In this document: one piece after another, positions 1 through 6,677 of the stretch
Layout: each line of letters begins with the position of its first letter
How positions within the stretch are numbered: position 1 is the first letter of the stretch
From: Dehalococcoidia bacterium
GTDB lineage: Bacteria > Chloroflexota > Dehalococcoidia > Tepidiformales > Tepidiformaceae
Length of the DNA: 13,232 nt
Assembly: GCA_023228745.1 (NCBI GenBank)
Contig: JALOAP010000039.1
Location: 1-13,232 of the forward strand
Direction of reading: 5' to 3'
Program-made: the position numbers and the translations under genes
Notes under the pieces: model-generated
What the model saw: only the letters and a program-made list of their open reading frames with translations
Told to the model about the DNA's origin: nothing
Databases searched by the model: none

Positions 1-135
1 TCACGTGCTAAACCGCACCATGACCGAGCTCTCGGACCCAAAACGACCATCCCCGCGCCTTGGAACGACTCCGAGACAACGTCGATCGGCCCCAAGGCCG
101 CTTCTTCAGCAGCCTGCTAGCCATGCTCAAGGGGG

Positions 136-141
136 TATAAT
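136..141 (+). promoter_or_regulatory. -10 element of a probable leaderless promoter for the MarR gene
   Basis: A perfect TATAAT lies at 136-141. The six bases 142-147 separate it from the GTG at 148, so with the usual spacing (-10 ends at -7) transcription would begin exactly on the start codon. No -35-like hexamer is visible 16-18 bases upstream. There is also no room for a ribosome-binding site within such a transcript. The GGGGG at 131-135 lies upstream of the -10 and would not be transcribed. Confidence 0.6.
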
Positions 142-147
142 CCAAAC

Positions 148-591
148 GTGACCGAAAGCCCCTCACAACGCGATTACGAACTGCTCCACGAATTCCGGCA
201 TGCGATACGTAAGTTCCTCGCCTTCAGCGAGGCCGCCGCACGTGCCGCCGGAGTCGACCCACAACAGCACCAGCTCCTGCTCACGCTCCGTGCCCGCTCA
301 CGCGGCCACGGCGTTTCGGTGGGCGAAGTGGCGGACCGTCTCCAGATCAAGCACAACAGCGCGGTCGAGTTGATCGACCGCGCCGAACGCCGCGGCCTGG
401 TGAACCGTTCGGTGAGCGAGGTCGACCGGCGCCAGGTGCTCGTCGACGTCACCGAAGAAGGTGCGCGAGTGCTGAGCGAGCTCTCAGCCGCGCACCTCGT
501 CGAGATTCGCTCAGTCGCTCCGCAACTTGTGGAAGTCCTCGGCAACCTCACGTCCGTCGCGGATGCGAATCGGAGCGTGCCGGCAGACTGA
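148..591 (+). CDS. MarR-family winged-helix transcriptional regulator
   Basis: A 147-residue protein of normal MarR length. An N-terminal helix (about residues 8-34) is followed by the winged helix-turn-helix. VSVGEVADRLQIKHNSAVELIDRAERRGLV (about 56-85) contains the recognition helix, and the wing follows with the family's DRR motif at 93-95 (EVDRRQVLVDVTEEG). The C-terminal helix would complete the dimerisation domain. The GTG at 148 is chosen because it sits at the predicted +1 of the TATAAT promoter. MarR proteins are cytoplasmic dimers that usually repress their own or a neighbouring gene and respond to small phenolic or oxidative ligands. The ligand and targets here are unknown. It converges on the LLM oxidoreductase gene with 25 bases between the stop codons, so a shared promoter region is not visible. 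The family call is firm; the physiological role is open. Confidence 0.9.
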   Translation: MTESPSQRDYELLHEFRHAIRKFLAFSEAAARAAGVDPQQHQLLLTLRARSRGHGVSVGEVADRLQIKHNSAVELIDRAERRGLVNRSVSEVDRRQVLVDVTEEGARVLSELSAAHLVEIRSVAPQLVEVLGNLTSVADANRSVPAD

Positions 592-596
592 GTCCC

Positions 597-617
597 CCGC
601 CCTCGCGGCGGAGCCGC
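597..617. terminator. Possible short GC hairpin between convergent genes
   Basis: The gap between the MarR stop and the LLM oxidoreductase stop contains CCGCC-CTCGC-GGCGG (597-611) and an alternative GCGGC-GGA-GCCGC (605-617). Each has a 5-bp stem and they are mutually exclusive. Neither is followed by a T-run on either strand, so intrinsic termination is only a possibility. Confidence 0.25.
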
Positions 618-1546
618 TAGTTCGCCTCGATCACCTGCTCCGCCCACGCGTGGAGAGCATCCCAGTCCACCGGCGGACGGATCGCGATGTTCACTCGCGC
701 TGCTCCTGCTTCCCGGTACCGGTTGACCAGTTCGAGCGCCTGCTCCGGCGTGCCGGTCACGACACCCGCAACGCGCATCGTTTCCGCCGCGGGCCCCCAT
801 GTCTCCTGGAAGTGCGCCTCGCCTTTTCCGCGGTCTGCCTCGTTTGCGGCCATGTGGAAGCTGAGGTTGACGTTTCGCTCTATCGTCGCCGGGTCCCGGC
901 CTTCCTTCTCGCACCAGTCGTCGAGCACGCCCGAGAGGCGCTTGAACTCCTCCGGCGAGACATAGGGGACGTTCCAGCCGTCCGCGTGGCGCGCCGCGAT
1001 GCGCAACGTGCGCTTTTCGCCCCGGCCACCGACCCAGATGCGTGGCCGCGCCTGGACTGGCCGCGGATAGCAGGCTGCGTTTTCCAGTTGGTAGTACTTC
1101 CCGTCGAAGTCCGACCGCTCCTGCGTCGTGAGAAAGCGTACGACCTCCACGCCCTCCTCGAGCATGTCCATCCGCTCTTTGATTGGGCGGAAGGGAATTC
1201 CGTACGCCTTGTACTCAGGCTCGTGCCAGCCCGCGCCAAGGCCGATCTCCAACCTCCCTCCGCTCAGGTGGTCGATGGTCACCAGCGCGTTCGCCAGTAC
1301 CGCCGGGTGCCGGTAATTCATGCCGAGGACGAGCACGCCCACACGGCAGTTCACTGTCTCCACCGCCATCGCGGCCATGCATGTGGTGGCCTCGAAGCAA
1401 CTTCCGTTGCCATCGACAGGTGGAGCCTCGTAAAAGTGGTCCCACACGTCCACCCAGTCGAAGCCAGCCGTGTCGGCCCATTTCCAGAGCCTTCGCAGCT
1501 CCTCCATCGAGATGTTCTGCTGGCCAATATGAAGCCCAAACTTCAC
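617..1546 (-). CDS. LLM-class (luciferase-like), probably F420-dependent oxidoreductase
   Basis: A 309-residue TIM-barrel flavin/deazaflavin oxidoreductase. The GTG at 1546 is chosen over an upstream in-frame start at 1624 because it follows AAGGA by seven bases and opens with VKFGLHIGQQ, the usual first strand of the family. Visible family motifs are WVDVWDHF (31-38), IDHLSGGRLEIGLGAGWHEPEY (91-112), PRIWVGGRGEKRTLRIAARHADGWN (168-192) and a C-terminal VTGTPEQALELV (263-274). These match the branch usually annotated as F420-dependent LLM oxidoreductases, which transfer hydride between coenzyme F420 and an organic substrate such as an alcohol, aldehyde or oxidised metabolite. FMN use cannot be excluded from sequence alone. 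It is the last gene of a four-gene minus-strand run, 43 bases after the short 3-hydroxyacyl-CoA dehydrogenase, which suggests both act in one acyl or alcohol degradation route. The substrate is unknown. Confidence 0.88.
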   Translation of the reverse strand: MKFGLHIGQQNISMEELRRLWKWADTAGFDWVDVWDHFYEAPPVDGNGSCFEATTCMAAMAVETVNCRVGVLVLGMNYRHPAVLANALVTIDHLSGGRLEIGLGAGWHEPEYKAYGIPFRPIKERMDMLEEGVEVVRFLTTQERSDFDGKYYQLENAACYPRPVQARPRIWVGGRGEKRTLRIAARHADGWNVPYVSPEEFKRLSGVLDDWCEKEGRDPATIERNVNLSFHMAANEADRGKGEAHFQETWGPAAETMRVAGVVTGTPEQALELVNRYREAGAARVNIAIRPPVDWDALHAWAEQVIEAN

Positions 1547-1589
1547 GTGCTTATCCTTTCGACTGCACCCTGCGTCGTTCGACTCTCGG

Positions 1590-2342
1590 CTACCACTGCT
1601 TGCCGATGCCGCCCCGGCCGCCAAAGAACCCGGCCGGCCAATTCCGGCCGCTGATCATCGCCTTATCCACGTCTTCAGGCGTCGCGATGCCCGCATCAAC
1701 GATCGCTTTTGCCTCGCGGTAGGCCGCCGCGAAGATGCGGTTCAACAGGAACCCGTAGGTCCCCGGCGTGTCTTTCACCATCGAGATCACCCGTCCCGTG
1801 GCCTCGGCCAGTTGGCGGGCCGTCGCCACCGTCTCGTCGCTCGATTCCGGCGTGTACACGATTTCGCACATCCTCATCGTTGCTACGGGGTTCGAGTAGT
1901 GCATCCCGATGAACGCCGTCTTTCGGCTCTCTGACACGTCCCGTGCAACTTCCTGGATGACGAACCCCGACGTGTTGGAAGCGAAGATCGCCTCTGGCTT
2001 GACGATGCTATCGAGCTCCTTCAGCACGGCCTGCTTCAGGTCGAGCTTCTCCGGGATTGCCTCGAACACGAGGTCGCAGCCTGCGAGGTCACTCATCTCG
2101 GTGGTGAGGGTCACCCGGTCCATCGCAGCCACTGCGTCGTCGAACTTTAGCTTTCCGATTTCGACGGCTCGCTTGATACCCCACTTGCCCTCGAACACCG
2201 CCTGCCGAGTCGCTTCGATCGCCTCGTCGCTGATGTCGCGGACCACGACCGGGTATCCCGCGATCGCGTGTATCTGCGCGATCCCGCCGCCCATCACACC
2301 ACCGCCGAGCACGCCGATGCGCTTCACGTCCTCGAACTTCAC
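1590..2342 (-). CDS. Short-form 3-hydroxyacyl-CoA dehydrogenase (Hbd/PaaH-like)
   Basis: A 250-residue NAD-dependent dehydrogenase of the 3-hydroxybutyryl-CoA dehydrogenase family, which oxidises (S)-3-hydroxyacyl-CoA to 3-ketoacyl-CoA. The Rossmann fold opens with GVLGGGVMGGGIAQ (10-23, GxGxxG), and Asp36 ends the second strand (VVVRD). The substrate motif ASNTS is at 121-125, the catalytic His148 is in GMHYSNP, Glu160 in CEIV, and Asn201 in FLLNRIF. The GTG at 2342 is chosen because GGAGG lies eight bases upstream. The oddity is the end. The family's C-terminal domain normally continues through a (N)HPMGPLELADxxGLD segment and about 40 more residues, giving roughly 280. Here it reads GRNWPAGFFGGRGGIGKQW and stops. 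I see no lost continuation in the other two frames before the next gene, so this may be a natural short form and not a fresh frameshift. It lies 72 bases after the preceding hydrolase gene. Confidence 0.87.
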   Translation of the reverse strand: MKFEDVKRIGVLGGGVMGGGIAQIHAIAGYPVVVRDISDEAIEATRQAVFEGKWGIKRAVEIGKLKFDDAVAAMDRVTLTTEMSDLAGCDLVFEAIPEKLDLKQAVLKELDSIVKPEAIFASNTSGFVIQEVARDVSESRKTAFIGMHYSNPVATMRMCEIVYTPESSDETVATARQLAEATGRVISMVKDTPGTYGFLLNRIFAAAYREAKAIVDAGIATPEDVDKAMISGRNWPAGFFGGRGGIGKQW

Positions 2343-2414
2343 GTGTCGCCCCTCCAGTACCTTGTCCGGCGGATACTAACGCGCAGGGCAGTGGCGCACG
2401 AGCCTGTTCGCGCA

Positions 2415-3212
2415 CTACCCCGGGGGTTGGACCCGGGGATCCCGCTCCACGTCATCCAGGAACGCACGCAGGAGGGCATTGGTGACGTCCGGGCGCTCCA
2501 GTTGGAAGTAGTGGCCCGCCTCCGCGATCGGTTCCTGACGGATGAAGAACAGGGTCTCACGCAGCCGCTCGGGGTTGCCCCGCGGCTGTGCACTCCAAAT
2601 AGCCATGAACGGCTTCTCGTCTGCCTGCTTGAGGAGCTCACCCATCCGCTGCGTGAACACCGCGGCGTTTGAAAGCATTCCCGCAGCCACCTCCGGACGG
2701 GTGGCCAACATCATCGAACGCACCCGCTCCCGCACGTCCTCTCCCGTCGTCTCCGTGAAGAATGACTCCACGAGTGGGAGGAGCGGTTCGACCGAACCAG
2801 CCTCGTCGATGCGATTCACCGCCTCCGCCCATCCACCGCCCGAGGCGGACGTCAGCGGTGCGTCGCCAAGCACGATCCCGAGCACCGTCTCCGGGTGACG
2901 ATCATTGAGGAGGAGTGCTACCAGCCCGCCGGAGCTGTGCCCGGCGATGATCGCTGGCGCGAGTCCAAGTTCGAGGATGACTTCCGCGACATCGTCCGCC
3001 GCCTGCGTAGTGTCGAAGGGCGGCGCGGGTGCGGAATCTCCGCACCCGCGGAAATCGATTGCGATGCAGCGATGGTCACGGGAGAGGTCGTCGAACTGCG
3101 GCTGCCAGGCCGTGTGGTCCGCGCCCATCCCGTGCAGGAATACGAACGCCGGGTCGCCGCTGCCCGCTTCGTAAATAGCGAGCTCGGCGCCGTTGACCGT
3201 CAGCCGCGCCAC
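2415..3212 (-). CDS. Alpha/beta hydrolase fold protein
   Basis: A 265-residue alpha/beta hydrolase, probably a cytoplasmic esterase or related C-C or C-O hydrolase. The oxyanion-hole HGMG is at 27-30, the DFRGCGDS turn at 53-60, and the nucleophile elbow GHSSGG at 91-96 (Ser93). The catalytic His234 is in AGHYFQLERPD. The usual acid of the GExD type after strand 7 is missing; that stretch reads AIWSAQPRGNPERL (204-217). Asp117 in VLGDAP, after strand 6, is a possible substitute, the position used by some haloalkane dehalogenases. The GTG start at 3212 overlaps the 3' end of the previous hydrolase gene by 13 bases and has only a weak ribosome-binding site. It is therefore probably translated by coupling. 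The substrate is not predictable. Being in one operon with a 3-hydroxyacyl-CoA dehydrogenase suggests ester, lactone or thioester chemistry. Confidence 0.85.
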   Translation of the reverse strand: MARLTVNGAELAIYEAGSGDPAFVFLHGMGADHTAWQPQFDDLSRDHRCIAIDFRGCGDSAPAPPFDTTQAADDVAEVILELGLAPAIIAGHSSGGLVALLLNDRHPETVLGIVLGDAPLTSASGGGWAEAVNRIDEAGSVEPLLPLVESFFTETTGEDVRERVRSMMLATRPEVAAGMLSNAAVFTQRMGELLKQADEKPFMAIWSAQPRGNPERLRETLFFIRQEPIAEAGHYFQLERPDVTNALLRAFLDDVERDPRVQPPG

Positions 3213-4672
3213 GGCATCCGCTTGGCCAGTCGCGACCGGCGTGATTCCTTTGGCTTGCGACCCGGAATCGCAAGTGCGAGCGCCGTGCCGACCGCTCCGC
3301 GGCCCTTTTTCGCGGCCTTGCCACCACGCTTCTTTAGCTCCTTCCGGTCGACTTTTTCGACTGTGGAGCGCACAGCCTCGGGGGCAGACTTCGCACGCTC
3401 CTCCAGCGTGTGGGCCAGGTCCAGCGCAGTGTCGCGGGCAGCCTGGAGGTCCGTCTCCTGGAGCACCGTTCTGGCCCGCGAGACACCGTCGCGCCCCACT
3501 ACCGAGAGCTGCCCCACGATCTCGCTGGCCCGCTGTCGCGCTTGCTCGATGTCGAACGCGCCCACGGCCGCCGGGACGGGTGGCAGCGGCACGTTGCCAA
3601 TGCGTCGTGCGCGACGTGCTTCTTCTTCACGCCGTCGCTGATCCGCGCGCTTGTCCACCGCGCGCTTCGTGACGAAGACCGCCGCCGCCACGCTGAGGAC
3701 GATGCCGGCACCGATCGCCAGCAGTGCCATAGTGCCCGGACCGCGCCGCCGCGCCGCCTCCTGCTCCTCTACGAGCTCCTGGAGCGGTGGCGGCTCCGCC
3801 GCTGCTTCCGGCTCGAAGCGCCCGGAGGCCACGTCCTCCAGGAAGCTTTCGACTGCGGCGGAAAAGTCGTCCGGGTTGTCGCCAGGCACGCTGTGGCCAG
3901 CGCCCCGCACCACCACCAACCGTGCCTGGTGCATTTCCCGCGCGACGCGCTCTGCCACCTCCTGCGTCAGGACATCGCTCTCCGCCCCCCGGACCAGCAG
4001 CGTCGGCACGCGCACGGAGCGGTAGAGCTGCCACACCTCGTCGTTCGAGAGTTCGCTCCCGATGCGCAGGCCGCTCTTCTCCTGGCGGAAACGGCGGTCG
4101 AATTTCCACGTCCACTTCCCGCTCTCCATCTGCCGCAGCCGGTGGCGCATGCGATCTCGAATGTTTTCGATGCTCCGCCGTGGGTTGAACTGGTGCGCCA
4201 TCTGCACGAACTCTTCGAACTCCAGTTCGTCCGGCCCGCGTGTGAAACGGACGATGTTGTCCACACCCTCCTTCGCCGCCTCGGGGCCTACATCGACCAG
4301 TACCAGCGCGCGCACCCGTTCCGGGTACTTCGCCGTATAGGCGACCGCGTTTAGGCCACCCATGCTGTGGCCCACAAGGAGGAAGGTTTTCAGGCCGAGG
4401 GCTTCGCGGACGGCTTCCAGGTCCTCGACAAACGCCTCGCGGCTGTAGTCGCCGTCCTCGGCCCAGTCACTATCGCCGTGGCCGCGCTGGTCGAGAGCAA
4501 TCAGGCGAAAACGGCTCTGTAGCCGCTCTGCAAACTCGTCAAACATGTGGCCGGAGACGCCGAAGCCGTGGAGCATCACGATGGCCGGCGCACCCGGCTC
4601 ACCCCATTCCTGGTAATGCAGTTTCAGGCCACGGACAGAAACGTCCCGGTCGGTGTATCCGGTAATCCCCAC
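3200..4672 (-). CDS. Alpha/beta hydrolase fused to a membrane segment and long basic tail
   Basis: A 490-residue protein in two parts. Residues 1-285 form a complete alpha/beta hydrolase: HGFG oxyanion hole (35-38), DQRGHGDS (61-68), nucleophile Ser103 in GHSMGG (101-106), Asp233 in GAESDV and His260 in GAGHSVP. An acidic, proline-bearing linker (286-305) leads to RRR and a hydrophobic segment at about 314-334 (TMALLAIGAGIVLSVAAAVFV), then a highly charged stretch (KRAVDKRADQRRREEEARRARR, 336-357). The remainder is helical-looking with a lysine/arginine-rich end (KKRGGKAAKKGRG, 447-459; last 20 residues also basic). Stand-alone hydrolases of this family end near residue 280, so the tail is an addition. 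There is no signal peptide, so the hydrolase is most simply cytoplasmic, yet the basic residues after the helix favour that side being inside; topology is unresolved. GTG 4672 follows GGAGG by seven bases. It is the first gene of the minus-strand run. Confidence 0.85.
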   Translation of the reverse strand: MGITGYTDRDVSVRGLKLHYQEWGEPGAPAIVMLHGFGVSGHMFDEFAERLQSRFRLIALDQRGHGDSDWAEDGDYSREAFVEDLEAVREALGLKTFLLVGHSMGGLNAVAYTAKYPERVRALVLVDVGPEAAKEGVDNIVRFTRGPDELEFEEFVQMAHQFNPRRSIENIRDRMRHRLRQMESGKWTWKFDRRFRQEKSGLRIGSELSNDEVWQLYRSVRVPTLLVRGAESDVLTQEVAERVAREMHQARLVVVRGAGHSVPGDNPDDFSAAVESFLEDVASGRFEPEAAAEPPPLQELVEEQEAARRRGPGTMALLAIGAGIVLSVAAAVFVTKRAVDKRADQRRREEEARRARRIGNVPLPPVPAAVGAFDIEQARQRASEIVGQLSVVGRDGVSRARTVLQETDLQAARDTALDLAHTLEERAKSAPEAVRSTVEKVDRKELKKRGGKAAKKGRGAVGTALALAIPGRKPKESRRSRLAKRMPWRG

Positions 4673-4711
4673 GAGCGTACCTCCGATCGGGGCGGGTAAA
4701 GGGTGACCGCG

Positions 4712-4720
4712 ATCTTATCA
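4712..4720 (-). promoter_or_regulatory. Putative extended -10 promoter for the hydrolase/dehydrogenase/LLM run
   Basis: On the minus strand this reads TGATAAGAT, an extended -10 (TG-N-TANNNT). It lies about 40 bases upstream of the GTG at 4672, with GGAGG between. A TTAGAC at 4743-4738 lies 20 bases further upstream, which is too far for a good -35. Extended -10 promoters often do without one. It is the only clear promoter-like motif seen in the 135-base gap before this run. Confidence 0.4.
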
Positions 4721-4807
4721 CCGCTTCACCGCTGCTCGTCTAACAGGGTTGTGCCGGGGCCGCATCAGCCCGGGATGGCAAACAGGAACCTACGAACGAA
4801 GTTGGTG

Positions 4808-5428
4808 TTAGCGGCGCTGCTCGGCCAGCAGCGCCTTGTAGTGCCGGATGACGCTGTCGCCCTGGTACGCCCATCCGCCCCCAGGGTTGAAGGAGTAGTC
4901 GTAGGCAGCACGAAGCTGCTCTTCACCGCTATACCCCCGCCGGGTCACTGCGTGCCACGCCTCAGCCAGGCCGCGCACCGCCCGCTCCGCATTCGCCTCC
5001 GGGTCGAAGCGCAGGTCGCCCATGCCGTGGCCGTAGCCCTGGTCATGGAGCTGGAACAGGCCAACCGAGTGCCCGTTATCGCCGATGGCGTTCGGGTCGC
5101 CGCCGCTCTCCGAAAGCATTACGGCCTTCAGGAACAGGGGCGGCACGTTGTACTTCGCCCCCAGCCGGTTGAGCATCCCGTCCCAGCGGTCGGGGTCTGC
5201 CTGTCCGCTCGCGCGGATCGGTGTGTGCGGCTCGAAGGAGCGGGCCGCGGCGCCGCTCGTCCCGGCCAGTGACCGCCGCCCGGCACTCGCTCGCGGCGGC
5301 GCACCCGGGAGTTCGAACGACCTTGCCGCACTGCCTGCGCCGCGAAGTCCGCGTGCGATCTGTCCTGCCTCGTGCAGCGACACGTGCGCGGCGGAAGGGA
5401 CGCCGCCTGCAATCGGATCGATAGCCAT
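4808..5428 (-). CDS. SLT-type lytic transglycosylase domain protein without signal peptide
   Basis: A 206-residue protein. The C-terminal half (about 80-203) is a soluble lytic transglycosylase domain, which cleaves the MurNAc-GlcNAc bond of peptidoglycan with formation of the 1,6-anhydro product. Visible motifs are the catalytic Glu107 in MLSESGGDPNAIGDNGHSVGLFQLH (104-128) and AAYDYSFNPGGGWAYQ (174-189). The first 80 residues are Ala/Gly/Arg/Ser-rich and low in complexity, with a repeated GxAARSFE at 31-39 and 58-66. The N-terminus MAIDPIAGG is neither a Sec signal nor a lipoprotein signal, so how it reaches the wall is unclear. Flagellar, type III or phage-type export, or release by lysis, are possible, but no such genes are in the window. 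ATG 5428 is preceded by GGTGATC at five bases. It is divergent from the DinB-like gene. Confidence 0.83.
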   Translation of the reverse strand: MAIDPIAGGVPSAAHVSLHEAGQIARGLRGAGSAARSFELPGAPPRASAGRRSLAGTSGAAARSFEPHTPIRASGQADPDRWDGMLNRLGAKYNVPPLFLKAVMLSESGGDPNAIGDNGHSVGLFQLHDQGYGHGMGDLRFDPEANAERAVRGLAEAWHAVTRRGYSGEEQLRAAYDYSFNPGGGWAYQGDSVIRHYKALLAEQRR

Positions 5429-5518
5429 TTCCCGATCACCCTAGTACCGTTGGTCCGGCCGCCGCATCGGGAACATCCCCCGTGGCTGCCACCGAATACC
5501 CCTGATCAGAGGAGCAGG

Positions 5519-6037
5519 ATGGCCGATTCTCGTATCCCTGACCCCACACTGATGGCGCGCCTTCAACTCAGCGTCAAGGGTGTCGACTGGGCAGCATCGC
5601 TGGTCCAGCCCTGGCAGCACCGCCAGGTCGAGGGAGCGTGGTCACCGCACCAGCACCTGTTCCACCTGCTCGCCGTCGAACGCGAGGTCTACCAACCGCG
5701 CATCCAGCGGATGCTCACCGAGAATGCGCCGGTCTTCCAGTCATGGAACGAGAACCAGGTCATGGCCGAGCGGCACACCCCGGACCGCGACATCATGGAC
5801 CTTGCCCAGGAGTTCATGGACGAACGCGCGAAGACCGTTGAACTCCTGAAGGACCTGACACCCGGCCACTGGCAGCGAACCGCGACCTGGCCCGACGGAC
5901 GTGAAGTCGACCTCGCGTGGACAGCGGAGAAGGTGCTCTGGCATGCGTTGGACCACTTCGCCGCGCTGCTGAACTTACATGGACAATTCGACGCGCAGCA
6001 GTCGAAGCGCTGGCTCGGGCAGGAGCCCCTCGCCTAG
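5519..6037 (+). CDS. DinB-like four-helix-bundle metal-binding protein
   Basis: A 172-residue protein resembling the DinB/YfiT superfamily. The pattern WSPHQHLFHLLAVEREVYQPRI (41-62), with His49, and the C-terminal WHALDHFAALLNLHG (141-155), with His142 and His146, match the three-histidine metal site of the fold. Members of this superfamily include thiol-dependent S-transferases (bacillithiol or mycothiol) and damage-induced proteins of unknown function. They are small and cytoplasmic. The ATG at 5519 is chosen because GAGGAG lies four bases upstream; the frame is open further upstream only because it runs over the divergent transglycosylase gene. The stop codon is four bases from that of the convergent PHP gene. 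The superfamily assignment rests on helix and histidine pattern and is moderately sure. The reaction is unknown. Confidence 0.7.
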   Translation: MADSRIPDPTLMARLQLSVKGVDWAASLVQPWQHRQVEGAWSPHQHLFHLLAVEREVYQPRIQRMLTENAPVFQSWNENQVMAERHTPDRDIMDLAQEFMDERAKTVELLKDLTPGHWQRTATWPDGREVDLAWTAEKVLWHALDHFAALLNLHGQFDAQQSKRWLGQEPLA

Positions 6038-6041
6038 GGCG

Positions 6042-6632
6042 TTAGTCCAGCATCACCGCCTCATACTTCCCGCTCCGCAGTGCCGCCAGCAAGTCCCCTT
6101 CGTTCTCGATCCTGGCCTCGAATCGCGTCGCTGCTCGTCCAACCTCGCGGAGGGTATGGGCGTCCGACCCACCGATACCAGGCAACGGGAAGCCGTGCGC
6201 TAGGCCGCGTGTAGCGACGTTTTGTAAGCGTGTATCCGACCCGTTGACCGCCTCGACCGATACCACCGAAGTCACGATCTCGTGGTCCATGCGTAGCAGG
6301 CCATCGCGCGCCGGATGTGCAAGGTACAGCAGTGCGCCATCTGCGCTGGCTGCTTCGCGGGCCTCCGCCAGGGTTGCGAGTGACCGCTGGCCCGGCCTCA
6401 GCCCATAGGCGAGCACATGTCCCCGGTCCGTGGTGAGCTCGACCCCGGCGAGTAGGAGGAACTTCGTGCGTTTTCGCACCTCGGCCAGTGTCGCCTCGTC
6501 CCACTTCGAGTCGTGCTCCGTCAGCACCACGCCATCGAGCCCCCGTTCGCGGGCAAGATCGACGAGTTCTTCGGGTACGAGGGAGCTACATTGCGAGAGC
6601 GGTAGTGTGTGACAGTGCAGGTCGATAAGCAC
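6042..6632 (-). CDS. PHP-domain metal-dependent phosphoesterase
   Basis: A 196-residue protein containing little beyond the PHP (polymerase and histidinol phosphatase) domain. The metal-binding motifs occur in order: DLHCHT (4-9; His6, His8), VLTEHD (36-41; His40, Asp41), GVELTT (63-68; Glu65), RGHVLAYG (70-77), AHP (105-107) and GGSDAHTLREVGRA (154-167; Asp157, His159). PHP proteins of this size hydrolyse phosphomonoesters or small nucleotides with a two- or three-metal centre in the cytoplasm. GTG 6632 gives DLHCHT at its usual place near the N-terminus; its ribosome-binding site is weak. It lies 45 bases downstream of the LysR gene on the same strand, so the two are probably co-transcribed. 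The exact substrate cannot be told from sequence. Confidence 0.9.
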   Translation of the reverse strand: MLIDLHCHTLPLSQCSSLVPEELVDLARERGLDGVVLTEHDSKWDEATLAEVRKRTKFLLLAGVELTTDRGHVLAYGLRPGQRSLATLAEAREAASADGALLYLAHPARDGLLRMDHEIVTSVVSVEAVNGSDTRLQNVATRGLAHGFPLPGIGGSDAHTLREVGRAATRFEARIENEGDLLAALRSGKYEAVMLD

Positions 6633-6677
6633 CTCGCCACGATTCCCCGTTTCGGGCGGAGGTGCAAATCACCAGGG

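Noticed and set aside
1..120. Open frame from the left edge to the TAG at 118-120, possibly the end of an upstream gene
   Set aside because: Its translation shows no recognisable motif, and a second plus frame is open as well. There is not enough sequence to support a gene.
174..1654. Long open frames antisense to the MarR and LLM genes (174-914 minus; 527-1654 plus)
   Set aside because: They are Arg/Ser/Pro-rich, show no domain pattern and run opposite well-recognised genes. They are typical shadow frames of GC-rich coding DNA.
3410..4354. 314-residue plus-strand frame opposite the fused hydrolase
   Set aside because: It is the reverse frame of a clear hydrolase gene, with a His/Arg/Leu-biased composition and no family signature.
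4754..4773. CCGGG…CCCGG possible terminator hairpin after the transglycosylase gene
   Set aside because: A stem of only five base pairs with a 10-base loop and no T-run; not convincing as a terminator.
5372..5518. N-terminal extension of the DinB-like protein upstream of ATG 5519
   Set aside because: It overlaps the start of the divergent transglycosylase gene, has low-complexity translation and no ribosome-binding site. GAGGAG before 5519 marks the better start.
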